From assembly GCA_019359615.1 (NCBI GenBank), contig JAHHHA010000032.1, positions 1-64,000 of the forward strand: 64,000 nt of DNA, written 5' to 3'. Below are positions 6,939-15,848 of the stretch, piece after piece. The position numbers and the translations under genes are program-made. The stretch is from Cyanosarcina radialis HA8281-LM2 (GTDB taxonomy: Bacteria; Cyanobacteriota; Cyanobacteriia; Cyanobacteriales; CCAP-1448). Every line of letters starts with the position of its first letter. Position 1 is the first letter of the stretch. The notes under the pieces were generated by a model. That model was not told where the DNA came from. It was given only the letters and a program-made list of their open reading frames with translations, and did no database searches.

Positions 6939-7652
6939 ATGACGCAATTTTGGCTTTGGTTTGGGTGCATCAGCATGACAGCAGGAGCGATATTTTTTGG
7001 GTTTGGAGCCGATCGCGCCAAAAGCCAGCGGTGGCAAGTCGTCTACAGTTTGAACTTTTTCATTTGCGCGATCGCCGCAGCATTATACTTGGCAATGAGC
7101 TTCAAACAAGGATTTACCTACATCGGAGATCGGCCAGCCTATTTAACTCGGTATCTAACTTGGACGTTTTCCACTCCACTGACGATCGTATTGCTGAGTT
7201 ATCTCGGACGAACAAGCATTCCGATCGTCGCCAGTATGGTTGGTGCAGACGTATACACGATCGTGACAGGCTTTGTGGCGACCATTTCCACGAAGCCAGT
7301 GAGTAATATTTGGTACGTTGTTAGCTGCGGTGCCTATTTAGGATTGGCATATTTATTGCTGAAACAGTATCGCCAGCAAGCAGAACGGCACTACCCTAGA
7401 GCAAAAAAAGTTTTTTATCGGTTACTAGCGGTTCATCTAGTTATTTGGACTGCTTATCCGATCGTCTGGATTTTGGCTAGCACTGGTTTTAACGCGATCG
7501 ATAGCACCACAGAAACTGCTTGCTATACCATTCTCGATATTGCGGCTAAAGTTGGCTTTGGATTCTTAGCTTTGAACTCTCTGAATCAGTTAGAGCAGGC
7601 TGAATCGGCAGCCCGACAAGCACAAGAGCGAAGCTTCAGTCGTTTGAACTAA
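6939..7652 (+). CDS. Microbial rhodopsin, cyanobacterial halorhodopsin (anion pump) type
   Basis: This 237-residue, seven-helix protein is a microbial rhodopsin. The retinal Schiff-base lysine is Lys204 in LDIAAKVGFG, with Asp200 as the conserved counterpart of bacteriorhodopsin Asp212. Helix C reads RYLTWTFSTPLTIVL: the Asp85/Thr89/Asp96 positions of bacteriorhodopsin are Thr74, Ser78 and Leu85. Thr-Ser at the first two positions is the signature of inward anion pumps, and WTAYPIVW is the helix F retinal pocket. The start ATG 6939 has GAGGA at 6924-6928, and MTQ-W-W fits my recollection of the Mastigocladopsis protein. It should pump chloride (or similar) inward in light. No carotenoid cleavage gene is adjacent. 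Confidence 0.9.
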   Translation: MTQFWLWFGCISMTAGAIFFGFGADRAKSQRWQVVYSLNFFICAIAAALYLAMSFKQGFTYIGDRPAYLTRYLTWTFSTPLTIVLLSYLGRTSIPIVASMVGADVYTIVTGFVATISTKPVSNIWYVVSCGAYLGLAYLLLKQYRQQAERHYPRAKKVFYRLLAVHLVIWTAYPIVWILASTGFNAIDSTTETACYTILDIAAKVGFGFLALNSLNQLEQAESAARQAQERSFSRLN

Positions 7653-7705
7653 TTGGGCGCTAGGTGATTTTTATGAGGATATTTACTATGACTAGGACTT
7701 CGGCG

Positions 7706-7755
7706 TAGCCCAGGCGAGTCGGATCGCTTTCCACATTGAGGATGAAAATTTGGTA
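7706..7755 (-). pseudogene. Remnant of a Uma2-family gene
   Basis: About 45 nt (TAGCCCAGGCGAGTCGGATC and on to TTGAGGATGA) closely match the middle of the intact Uma2 gene at 27747-28493 (the part near 28193-28235). No frame remains. It is a scrap of a former Uma2 copy between the rhodopsin and the secreted protein. Confidence 0.6.
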
Positions 7756-7826
7756 GATAAATCTAGTAGCTCTGAAACTAAAAAGCCTTTTAGCGATCGA
7801 GATTGCTGACGTTCGATCGCGCGACT

Positions 7827-8447
7827 TTAATTGCTATCTTCATAAATTTCTCGCCAAACTTTTACCGTTGCTTGCCCGATTTCACTATCTACGGTTTCTC
7901 CTCCTTCTAAAACTAGGCGAATGTTGGCATTGCGATCCGGAGCATTTTTAAGTGCAGTTGCTAATTCTTTATTGACGGTAAAGTTGCCATTTTCGCCTGG
8001 GAGTTGCACGACTCGATCGCCTACTTTGACATACAGTTGACGAATTGTACTGGCGGTCGTTCTTTCTAAACAAGTTCCATCCCAACTGCCCCATTTATAG
8101 GGAAAATAACCACCATATCCGCCGCTACAAACTTGCTGGTTAGCCGTCAGCAACACGCGAATCGAATTGCGGCTCCAAAGACTGATTACCTTTCGCGATC
8201 GTTTATCTTGTAAGTCGTTGCGATCGAACACTGCTAAAAATTTCCCTTCAAAGGGGTCGTTGACGCTTACAAGTTTCGACCACGGTACACTTAAATCTGG
8301 CTCTAGTCCTGCCGATGCAACGGTGGGCAATTCTGTAGATGCTTTGGCAACATTAGTTTGCGCAATACTTGCATGAGGAGCGATTAAAACAAGTCCTGTA
8401 GCGATCGCCATCATCCAACTTCGGCGGTATAAAAACTCGATCGACAT
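7827..8447 (-). CDS. Secreted protein of unknown function
   Basis: The 206-residue product begins with basic residues then a hydrophobic core and an Ala-x-Ala-like cleavage region (IATGLVLIAPHASIAQ), so it is probably exported. The mature part has no family I recognise. It contains a Gly/Tyr-rich stretch CSGGYGGYFPYKWGSWDGTC with two Cys that could form a disulphide, and a C-terminal beta-rich half (VKVGDRVVQLPGENGNF, IRLVLEGGETVDSEIG). A short scrap matching its last residues lies at 28541-28590, so the gene had a relative elsewhere. Function is unknown. Confidence 0.7.
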   Translation of the reverse strand: MSIEFLYRRSWMMAIATGLVLIAPHASIAQTNVAKASTELPTVASAGLEPDLSVPWSKLVSVNDPFEGKFLAVFDRNDLQDKRSRKVISLWSRNSIRVLLTANQQVCSGGYGGYFPYKWGSWDGTCLERTTASTIRQLYVKVGDRVVQLPGENGNFTVNKELATALKNAPDRNANIRLVLEGGETVDSEIGQATVKVWREIYEDSN

Positions 8448-8505
8448 GGCTTTAATCCTGTCAGATAATCCCTAAAACTATTCTAGCGATTCGGATCGTT
8501 CGCAG

Positions 8506-8874
8506 TCAGTCTGTATTAGATACAATCTCTCTATATTCGCTCGAAGCGGAATGTAGAGCGATCGCTTTGGTTAAATCTTCCCGTTCTAAGGTCAAAGATC
8601 CGGCTTTGAAGACTTCTATTTGCAATTCATCGGCGATCGCTTCTACAAAACTCTCTAGCAACCCTTTAGGAACTTCATGTTCTAGCAGTGGCATTCTAAT
8701 TTCTAGCACTCCCCGATCGTAGGCAATTCTCCAAGCGCGATCGTCGGCGACTTCCTCCATTAGATTTTTAAAAGTCTGCCAACTAATACCCCTCATAACT
8801 ACTCTGGTTTCTTTGGACTCAGGAGGAACTGGCTGTTCGATTAAAGCTTTGTTGGCAGTTACCATCTCTACCAC
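8506..8874 (-). pseudogene. Uma2-family endonuclease, C-terminal half missing
   Basis: The frame opens as a typical cyanobacterial Uma2 protein: GISWQTFKNLMEEVADDRAW, ITYDRG-like IAYDRGVLEIRMPLLEHE, and EDLTKAI. It stops after about 115 residues. The family (PD-(D/E)xK fold) needs the following PDxxYY and D-LVIEID-type segments, which are absent, so the nuclease active site is incomplete. The last codons (ASSEYREIVSNTD) do not look like the family. The gene is probably dead. The 8875-9151 interval upstream holds no gene that I can see. Confidence 0.75.
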
Positions 8875-9151
8875 TGTGTAGTTGGCTTTTCTATTGTTAT
8901 TATAGTCGCGCTATCTGCTGACAAACTCAGCTACAAACGAGAGACAACTTTATTTCGTTGGGGCGATCGCATGGTACGCGATCGATACCTAAGAACCAAT
9001 TCCGGTGGGCTATACGATCGGTCGTCGGGTTTTAAGTTTGAACTGAAAAAAAACGTTCCCCTCTTTGAGTGGCGATAGTTAGAAAAAATTTGACACAATA
9101 GGATGAAGTCAAGTTACCCCGCACTTAAAGGCGATCGCCCTTTTCCTTCCT

Positions 9152-10345
9152 ATGACCGATCGAACTTCTCAGATTTGCATTCTCGGTGGTGGCTTTGGCG
9201 GTTTGTATACTGCCTTAAGATTGAGCCAGCTACCTTGGGAAAAACACCAAAAACCTGAAATCGTCTTAGTCGATCGTTGCGATCGCTTTTTGTTTGCACC
9301 TCTGCTCTACGAACTCGTCACGGGGGAAATGCAAACTTGGGAAATTGCCCCCCCATTTGTCGAACTCCTGGCTGGCACGGGGGTACGTTTTTGTCAGGGT
9401 GCAGTCGCTAGCATTCATATCGAAGATCGGCGGGTAGATTTACAAGATGGTGTCGAACTGCACTACGATCGCTTAGTCTTAGCCCTGGGAGGTGAAACTC
9501 CTCTAGATCTAGTACCGGGTGCTGCTGAGTATGCCATTCCTTTTAAGTCTCTAGCCGATGCCTATCGCCTAGAAACCCAACTAGACATTTTAGAAGCCTC
9601 CGAGATCGATAAAATTCGGGTAGCGATTGTCGGTGGCGGTTACAGCGGGGTGGAGTTAGCTTGCAAGTTAGCAGATAGACTGCAACAACGCGGACGACTG
9701 CGGCTGATCGAACTAAGCGATACCATTTTGAGTACCTCTTCTGACTTCAACCGCCAAGCCGCTCAAAAAGCTTTGGAGGAACGCCATGTTTGGCTCGATT
9801 TAGACACCAAAGTCGAAAAAATCGAACCCAATGCCATTTCTTTGCTGTACAAAGGTCAGTCAGATACAATTCCCGTCGAGTTAGTTTTGTGGACGGTAGG
9901 AATGCAAGTAGCTGAAGTAGTCCGCCAGTTACCGCTGCCGCACGACGCACGAGGTAAACTAACTACTTTACCCACCTTACAAGTAAGCGATCGCCCAGAA
10001 ATTTTTGCCTTGGGAGATCTGGCAGATTGTCGCGATGCCGAAGGTCAACAATTACCTGCAACCGCACAAGTTGCCTACCAACAAGCCGATTACGCCGCTT
10101 GGAATATTTGGGCATCTTTGAGCGACAGGCCTTTATTGCCCTTACGTTATTTCCCTTGGGGAGAAATGATGACTCTAGGGGCAGATAATGCCACTCTCAC
10201 AGGCTTGGGACTAAAATTAGACGGTCTGCCTGCTTACGTCGTCCGTCGTTTAGCTTATTTGTACCGGATGCCCACTCTCGCTCACCAATTAAAAGTTGGT
10301 TTCAATTGGATCGCTCAACCTCTGCTGGAAGCTTTCAGCAATTGA
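9152..10345 (+). CDS. ndbB: Type II NAD(P)H dehydrogenase, NdbB type
   Basis: The 397-residue flavoprotein starts with an FAD-binding GxGxxG-type motif (ICILGGGFGGLYTALRL) and has a second NAD(P)H-binding Rossmann motif (VAIVGGGYSGVELA, ~residue 160). A third conserved block, IFALGDLADCRDA, binds FAD, and the tail is a C-terminal amphipathic membrane-docking region. The block LFAPLLYELVTGEMQTWEIA matches my recollection of Synechocystis slr1743 closely. NdbB has been linked to demethylphylloquinone reduction in vitamin K1 synthesis as well as NAD(P)H-quinone oxidoreduction. It stands alone, 277 nt from its nearest neighbour. Confidence 0.85.
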   Translation: MTDRTSQICILGGGFGGLYTALRLSQLPWEKHQKPEIVLVDRCDRFLFAPLLYELVTGEMQTWEIAPPFVELLAGTGVRFCQGAVASIHIEDRRVDLQDGVELHYDRLVLALGGETPLDLVPGAAEYAIPFKSLADAYRLETQLDILEASEIDKIRVAIVGGGYSGVELACKLADRLQQRGRLRLIELSDTILSTSSDFNRQAAQKALEERHVWLDLDTKVEKIEPNAISLLYKGQSDTIPVELVLWTVGMQVAEVVRQLPLPHDARGKLTTLPTLQVSDRPEIFALGDLADCRDAEGQQLPATAQVAYQQADYAAWNIWASLSDRPLLPLRYFPWGEMMTLGADNATLTGLGLKLDGLPAYVVRRLAYLYRMPTLAHQLKVGFNWIAQPLLEAFSN

Positions 10346-10731
10346 CATAGCGTTTCTCAATTTGATGCGATACAGTTTGACCTCTCCCCAAACCTCTCTC
10401 CACCTCTCCCTGCCCTCTCCTACAAGGCTACCGTATATACACAAGTCCCCCAGAGCTTTGCTAGACGCGGCTTGCCCACCCTACGGGAAGCCGAAGAAAG
10501 CGTCTACATCCCCCAAACCCTTCTCCCCAGGGAGAAGGGGAGCCAGAGTTAAGCCAGTTTCCAGTTCAGTCGCCAGCAATTCTCCATGACCAATTCAGGC
10601 GGTTAGAGTCTTTCGTCCCTCTCCGGTGTGAGAGGGATTTAGGGTGAGGGCAAGATGTGTATACACCTTAGCCTACAAGGAGAGGGTAAAGGAAGTTTCT
10701 TTTGGTTGGAAGGGGGGTAGGGGGTTAGGTC
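10346..10731. repeat. Gene-free stretch with several palindromic repeats
   Basis: No gene is visible. 10380-10430 is a degraded CCTCTCC repeat. 10462-10506 is an interrupted inverted repeat (TAGACGCGGCTTGCCC ... GGGAAGCC ... GCGTCTA). GGGAGAAGGGGA near 10530 and GTGAGAGGGATTTAGGGTGA near 10628 are further pieces of the CCCTCACCC/CTCTCC family. GTATATACAC and GTGTATACAC boxes occur at about 10433 and 10657 in opposite orientation. It lies between ndbB and the convergent map gene and is probably a repeat sink. Confidence 0.65.
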
Positions 10732-11559
10732 TTACACCTTAGAGCGATCGGTCAAAATCTCGTAACCGTCTTCGGTCACTAATACCGTATGTTCAAACTG
10801 GGCCGACAGAGCGTTATCGACGGTAACGGCGGTCCATTTGTCTTGCAGGATGCGAGTTCTCTTGGATTTAGCATTAACAATAGGTTCGATCGCCAATGTC
10901 ATTCCAGAGCGCAACTTAACGTTAGGCATTTCGCGAGTCCGAAAGTTGAACACCGACGGTTCTTCGTGCAGGTTGCGTCCGACACCGTGGCCGGTGAAGT
11001 CTTCCACTACGGCATAGTTATTAGCTTCTACCCGATCTTGAATGGCTCCGGCAATATCCATCAGGTAGTTGCCCGCTTTGACTTGCTCGATCCCTGCGTA
11101 GAGAGCTTCTTCTGCTACCCGAATTAATTTGGCGGCTTCTGGTGTAACTTCCCCGACAGCAATGGTAATGCAGGAATCGCCATGGAATCCTTGGTAGTAA
11201 GCCCCAGTATCGACCTTTAACACATCTCCAGTGCGGATCGTTTTTTTGGGGCTAGGGATGCCATGTACTACTTCGTGATTGATGCTAGAGCAAATAGAAG
11301 CTGGGAAACCGCAGTAGCCCTTAAAACTGGGAGTGGCTCCCATTTCGCGGATGCGCTTTTCGGCATGAGCGTCTAAATCGGCTGTCGTCATCCCCGGTTC
11401 TACCATCTGCGAAATTTCTTTCAGCACCGTAGCCACGATCTTAGCTGCCTGTCGCATGATCTCAATTTCCCGCTGTGACTTGATTTCAATGCCTCGGCGT
11501 TGTTTTTTCTCCTGGGGAGCTTGAGTAGGTGGGAAAAGTAGATTATTCAAAATGTTCAT
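10732..11559 (-). CDS. map: Methionine aminopeptidase, type I
   Basis: The enzyme removes the initiator Met from nascent proteins. The 275-residue protein has all metal ligands in order: two Asp in [18 protein letters not shown], His in [12 protein letters not shown], Glu in AIEPIVN and Glu in [14 protein letters not shown]. The substrate-side His of NHEVVHGIP is present. About 25 extra N-terminal residues ([19 protein letters not shown]) precede the catalytic domain, as in other cyanobacterial forms. It is transcribed away from ureE, with about 100 nt between the two starts. Confidence 0.95.
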   Translation of the reverse strand: MNILNNLLFPPTQAPQEKKQRRGIEIKSQREIEIMRQAAKIVATVLKEISQMVEPGMTTADLDAHAEKRIREMGATPSFKGYCGFPASICSSINHEVVHGIPSPKKTIRTGDVLKVDTGAYYQGFHGDSCITIAVGEVTPEAAKLIRVAEEALYAGIEQVKAGNYLMDIAGAIQDRVEANNYAVVEDFTGHGVGRNLHEEPSVFNFRTREMPNVKLRSGMTLAIEPIVNAKSKRTRILQDKWTAVTVDNALSAQFEHTVLVTEDGYEILTDRSKV

Positions 11560-11659
11560 GTGGTTGACAGATGGCTAAGATGTAGGGTGTCATTCTTTAG
11601 ATAGTTTATCTACTCTTAATCTTAGCTTTAAAGATTGCCCAGCCATTCAACCTGCTGCC

Positions 11660-12094
11660 ATGCTGACTTTAACCGATCGATCGCCTGCCGATCCCAATGC
11701 CAAAGTGAGTTTGACGATCGCTTTAACGGCTGAGGAACGCAATCGCAGCCGCGATCGATTGTTTCTCCCCGACGGACAAGCGATCGATCTCCGTTTGCCT
11801 AGAGGTAGCGTCCTGGCTGATGGCGATTTATTGCAATCTGAAGCTGGCGATATTTTAGTGCGAGTAACAGCTAAACCAGAACCCGTGTTGACGGTGACGG
11901 CTAGCGATCGTTTGGATTTGTTACGGGCTGCTTATCATCTGGGCAACCGCCATATAGCTTTAGAAATTACTACTGACTATTTAAGGCTATCTCCCGATCC
12001 GGTTTTACAGGCCATGGTCGAACAGTTAGGACTTCAGGTAATAGCAGAGATTGCACCTTTTCAGCCAGAAAGAGGAGCCTATAGTCATCATTAA
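11660..12094 (+). CDS. ureE: Urease accessory protein UreE
   Basis: UreE is the nickel metallochaperone for urease activation. The 144-residue product has the N-terminal beta domain ([21 protein letters not shown]) and the C-terminal ferredoxin-like domain with the nickel-site motif AAYHLGNRH, followed by [18 protein letters not shown]. The tail ends in HH, a short version of the His-rich tail. No other urease genes are in the window, so ureE is detached from the operon, as in several cyanobacteria. Confidence 0.95.
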   Translation: MLTLTDRSPADPNAKVSLTIALTAEERNRSRDRLFLPDGQAIDLRLPRGSVLADGDLLQSEAGDILVRVTAKPEPVLTVTASDRLDLLRAAYHLGNRHIALEITTDYLRLSPDPVLQAMVEQLGLQVIAEIAPFQPERGAYSHH

Positions 12095-12099
12095 AAGGG

Positions 12100-12250
12100 G
12101 ATGGGGAGATGGGGAGATGGGGAGCAGCCCTTCGACAACGCTCAGGGAAAGAGGGGAAAATTAACTACTGACAACTGAGATTCTGTTGGCGCAGCCTGCG
12201 CTCGGCACATACTCCTGAACTCCTTCAAGCTGAGCGTAGCCGAAGCTTGA
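12100..12250. repeat. Short ATGGGGAG tandem repeat and an inverted repeat downstream of ureE
   Basis: Directly after ureE there are about three units of the octamer ATGGGGAG (12102-12124), the same unit that is expanded at 22424-22534. It is followed by fragments reading CTTCGACAACGCTCAGGG and CTTCAAGCTGAGCGTAGCC, typical dispersed repeat sequence. The stretch separates the convergent ureE and kinase genes. Confidence 0.65.
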
Positions 12251-12266
12251 ACTCCTGTCTTCTGCC

Positions 12267-14009
12267 TCAACTTTTCTGGATCGCTTTAATAGTTTGGTAA
12301 TCAGAGATTTTCCACTTGCCATTGTCTAATTGCAAGTTGTAGCGAACTAAGAGCGTATCTAAACCGCTACTTTTGCGATCGATCCTCCCTTTACTGTTAT
12401 ACAGGGTGCGCCGTTCGGTAACTACAACCTCGATCGTGGCATTATTTTCGCTAGATTCAAATCGCTCGATCGAATCGATTCTTTGTACGCCATATTGATA
12501 GTAAGAATTATTTTGCTGCAACCACTCTCGCGAACTAACATCGCCCTTGTTATTCGGTCCTTGGATGTTGTTGCGATAAGCTTCGCCCGTGGTTAGTTCC
12601 GTACCCAATTCGCGATCGTAGGGAGGCCCGAAAATCGTGCGTTTGGCTGTTTGCCATCTAGCAATTAAATCTCTGGCTTCTTCCCGTGAAAGAGAATTGG
12701 TAGTAGGAGGAATGGGGGTGGGAGGTGCTGTTGGTGTCGGCGTGTAAATCGGAGTTGGTGTGGGGGTTGGTGTAGGATTAGACGTACCCTCGCGCGTAGG
12801 TAGCGGCGTGGGGGTAGAAGTAGAGTTAGACGTGTCGGGAGGGGTAGATGCTGGGGTGGGAGTGTCAATTGGTGTTGGGGTCGGACTGGGTGTAAAAACT
12901 GGAGTTGGTGGGGGCGGGTTTTGAGTCAGGGTAGAACCTGTCGGTAGAGAGATAATTTTGCTAGCTACCAATCCGCCAACAACTACAGCCCCGGTGACGC
13001 TACCGATAATTAAGGCTTTTTGCCAATCTGCCATTCTGGTAGCAGCAGGCGTGGCAGTGGCTACGGGTTGAGAAACTACAGGCTGGGTAATAGCAACGGG
13101 TACGGTTGGCTGCGGCGGTGGATATGGTGGTTCTGAAGCTTGGGTGGGGGGTAAAGTTGGGTGATGTACGGGTACGGTTGGCATCAGCGGCACGATGCCC
13201 CGCTGCAAGTCTTCTAGCATGGCTTTGGCATTAAGATAGCGATCGCGCCAATGAGACTGAATCGCCTTATCTAAAACCCCTACCAGGGCAGGACTGACGT
13301 TAATAGCATGGTGTCGCCAGAGGATTTCGCCTGTAGTCGGATCTGCCTGCAAAGCTGATGGGATCTGGCCGGTAAGCGCATAAATCGCCGTCAAACCCAA
13401 GCTATAGAGATCGCTGGCAAACACCGGACGGCCTACTGATTGTTCTGAAGGCATATAACCGGGCGTACCGATGATAATTGATGGCGCGAGGCTACCTCCA
13501 GATGTAACTACCGTACTGAAGGTTTCTTTGACAGCACCGAAATCGATTAATACTGGTTTGCCATCCGATTGGCGCAAAATAATATTTTCGGGCTTGAGAT
13601 CGCGATGGATCTTTCCCTGCGAGTGGATGTAATCGAGTACGGGTAATATTCCCAGCAGAATTTCTTTGACTTCGCTCTCGCTTAAAGTTCTCGATCGCTG
13701 TACCTTTTGCGCTAGAGTTTCCCCTTGAATCCATTCCTGTACTAAATAAAATTCGCCGTTTAACTCGAAATAAGCGTATAATCGAGGAATTTGCGAGCAG
13801 CCATCGCCTAAAGCTTCTAATAGAGCCGCTTCTCGCTGAAATCTTTCTTTTACCAGTTGGTATACTTGCGGATCGTTAGTTCTAGGTTTGAGTTGCTTGA
13901 TGACGCACTTCCGCCTAGAAGGCATATGAATATCTTCAGCGAGTACGGTTTTGCCAAAACCGCCTTCTCCCAGTTCTGCAATAATTTGATAGCGATTGTC
14001 TAACAGCAT
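12267..14009 (-). CDS. Ser/Thr protein kinase with C-terminal ARC6-like (IMS) domain
   Basis: Residues ~1-270 form a Hanks-type kinase: glycine loop ELGEGGFGKTVLAED, ATP lysine in CVIKQLKP, catalytic loop IHRDLKPENI, and DFG in LIDFGAVKETF. A membrane helix follows near residue 335-355 (ALIIGSVTGAVVVGGLVA), so the kinase is cytoplasmic. A long Pro/Thr-rich linker (about 90 residues of PTPTPTP-like sequence) leads to an extracytoplasmic domain. That domain runs from LSREEARDLIARWQTAKRTI to KWKISDYQTIKA and matches the IMS domain of ARC6/CDP1 plastid division proteins. The combination is known in cyanobacteria; ligand and substrate are unknown. All catalytic residues are present. Confidence 0.9.
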   Translation of the reverse strand: MLLDNRYQIIAELGEGGFGKTVLAEDIHMPSRRKCVIKQLKPRTNDPQVYQLVKERFQREAALLEALGDGCSQIPRLYAYFELNGEFYLVQEWIQGETLAQKVQRSRTLSESEVKEILLGILPVLDYIHSQGKIHRDLKPENIILRQSDGKPVLIDFGAVKETFSTVVTSGGSLAPSIIIGTPGYMPSEQSVGRPVFASDLYSLGLTAIYALTGQIPSALQADPTTGEILWRHHAINVSPALVGVLDKAIQSHWRDRYLNAKAMLEDLQRGIVPLMPTVPVHHPTLPPTQASEPPYPPPQPTVPVAITQPVVSQPVATATPAATRMADWQKALIIGSVTGAVVVGGLVASKIISLPTGSTLTQNPPPPTPVFTPSPTPTPIDTPTPASTPPDTSNSTSTPTPLPTREGTSNPTPTPTPTPIYTPTPTAPPTPIPPTTNSLSREEARDLIARWQTAKRTIFGPPYDRELGTELTTGEAYRNNIQGPNNKGDVSSREWLQQNNSYYQYGVQRIDSIERFESSENNATIEVVVTERRTLYNSKGRIDRKSSGLDTLLVRYNLQLDNGKWKISDYQTIKAIQKS

Positions 14010-14164
14010 CCGATGCGATCGTCTTTTCCCTCTAAAGTTTCCCCATCATTAGGACTATTGCCCAGCTTTCTCCACAGCTTACCCTGAAGGAGAAGCGATC
14101 GGCACGTCCTTCCTTGGTTATACAAGCTAGCGCCTTGATTTTCGGGAAATTTAGGACTTACGCA

Positions 14165-14400
14165 CGCCTAATATTGTAGAGGCGCAATGCATTGCGCCCC
14201 TACCAGCGGTGGAGGCAACAGGGGAAATACATCAATCCTAAATAGACTTCTTGCAGAAGTCAGGTAATAGGTAATAGGTTGAGTTTTGACGGTTTCAGCA
14301 CTCCCAACAATTATTTTTTCACTTTTGCAGGAGGTCTAATGATTTGTGGGATAGCCGTCTCGGCTGTCCCACAAGGCGGGCATCCTGCCCGCCCCACAAG
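14165..14400. repeat. Gene-free stretch with three repeat types, including copy 2 of the 78-nt element
   Basis: No gene is seen in 14010-14453. 14180-14203 contains GGCGCAATGCATTGCGCC (perfect palindrome). 14237-14313 is the second, inverted copy of the 78-nt element at 1284-1361, with the GACTTCTGCAAGAAGTC hairpin. 14341-14400 holds two adjacent palindromes: GTGGGATAGCCGTCTCGGCT/GTCCCAC and GGCGGGCATCCTGCCCGCC. These look like successive insertions of small palindromic repeats between the kinase and sqr. Confidence 0.75.
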
Positions 14401-14453
14401 AAAAAGACAGCTAGCTCATCAAATTTAGAATCGCTATACAAACCATGAGCCAT

Positions 14454-15719
14454 CTAAACCTTCATCCACGATCGAATCAATTCCCCTTCGTGTTGTTTCC
14501 CCTTTAACATCCGATTCCAATAGACCCAAGGCAAAACGTGGCGTTTTAGCACCCACATACTATATCGTTCCTTGGTGGGGTCGAGGGGGAAACTCGGTTC
14601 CGGCTTGCCGTCGTAGTCAAACTCGGCCATGATCGTTTTGCCAAAACCCGTAATCAAAGGGCAACAGCTATAGCCGTTATAGCTAGCGGTTAAAGGTTGC
14701 TGTTGTAAATAGCTGAGGAGATTTTCCACCAGCACGGGGGCTTCTTTGCGAATCGCGGCAGCAGTTTTAGAAGTGGGTAGCGAAGAAGCATCTCCCAGAC
14801 TAAAGACGTTGGGATAGCGATTGTGCTGCAACGTATGTTTGTGGACATCGACCCAGCCGCCTGGGGCGGAGATCGCCAGCGGGCTGTTTTTAATAAAATC
14901 TGGGGCGCTCATCGGCGGGGCGACGTGCAGGATATCGTAGGGCAAAACGACTGTATTCGTACCCTCATCTGTCGTGACTTCAAACACCGCTTCCTTGGCT
15001 TCCGGGCGAATTTCTTTGAGGTTGTGTTTGGTCTTCAGGGTAATCTCCTTGCGCTCCAGCACTTGCATCAAGGGATCGACGAAGGTAGCGATCGCAAAAA
15101 TCTTCGGGCCAGCGGTGCAGTAGGTTAAGTTCGATCGCGTCCTTACCCCGTTACGCCTAAAGATATCGTCTGCCAAATACATGATTTTCTGAGGCGCTCC
15201 GGCACATTTAATCGGGGTGGCAGGGAAAGTAAATAAAACGTTTCCGCCCTTGAATTCATTCAGCAATTGCCAAGTATATTTCGCCCCTTCGATCGCATAG
15301 TTACTGCAAACACCATTCTTGCCCAGCGCTTCTTCCAATCCTGCTACCGATTTCCAGTCAAGCTGAATTCCCGGACACACTACTAAAGCTTGGTAGGATA
15401 CAGTTTTCCCGCTGCGAGTTTGGAGTTGATTGTGTTCCGGATCGAAGGATTCCACCCCGTCTTGCATCCATTTCACGCCAGGGGGAATGCAACTTTGTTC
15501 CGGTTGAATCGTTTGCTCGTAGTCGTAGCAACCCGCACCTACCAGAGTCCAAGCGGGTTGGTAATAGTGTTGGGATGACGGCTCGATAATCAGCACGTCT
15601 AGCGCTGCATCCCGATCCTTAAGTTGCGCGGCTACTGTAATTCCGGCAGCACCGCCGCCGACAATAACCACTTGATGCTGTGCGATCGAAGGCGCGGGCG
15701 AGGTTCCTGTGGCACTCAT
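14454..15719 (-). CDS. sqr: Sulfide:quinone oxidoreductase, type II
   Basis: This membrane-associated flavoprotein oxidises sulfide and reduces quinone. The 421-residue protein has the FAD motif VVIVGGGAAGITVAAQL, the FPATPIKCAGAPQKIMYLAD segment holding one redox Cys, and the Cys pair in YSCCPLITGFGKTI. A further Cys lies in VGAGCYDYEQT. This pattern fits the type II (eukaryote-like) SQR group rather than type I. I use ATG at 15719; a TTG at 15770 would add 17 unlike residues. No persulfide dioxygenase, rhodanese or arsR-type regulator gene is adjacent. It may serve sulfide detoxification. Confidence 0.9.
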   Translation of the reverse strand: MSATGTSPAPSIAQHQVVIVGGGAAGITVAAQLKDRDAALDVLIIEPSSQHYYQPAWTLVGAGCYDYEQTIQPEQSCIPPGVKWMQDGVESFDPEHNQLQTRSGKTVSYQALVVCPGIQLDWKSVAGLEEALGKNGVCSNYAIEGAKYTWQLLNEFKGGNVLFTFPATPIKCAGAPQKIMYLADDIFRRNGVRTRSNLTYCTAGPKIFAIATFVDPLMQVLERKEITLKTKHNLKEIRPEAKEAVFEVTTDEGTNTVVLPYDILHVAPPMSAPDFIKNSPLAISAPGGWVDVHKHTLQHNRYPNVFSLGDASSLPTSKTAAAIRKEAPVLVENLLSYLQQQPLTASYNGYSCCPLITGFGKTIMAEFDYDGKPEPSFPLDPTKERYSMWVLKRHVLPWVYWNRMLKGKQHEGELIRSWMKV

Positions 15720-15848
15720 AGAGCAATTCTGTGTGATGAAAAAATTAATGCTGCCGTCATTTTCCCTCAAAAACTAGGCTCTAAAACTGAGATGAACTCA
15801 ATTTTAAGATGAATTTTACAATCGCCCATAATCTTCAGTTTTATTTTG

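Noticed and set aside
12665-12868. Leu/Pro/Arg-rich minus-strand frame
   Set aside because: It is an alternative frame of the Thr/Pro linker of the kinase gene.
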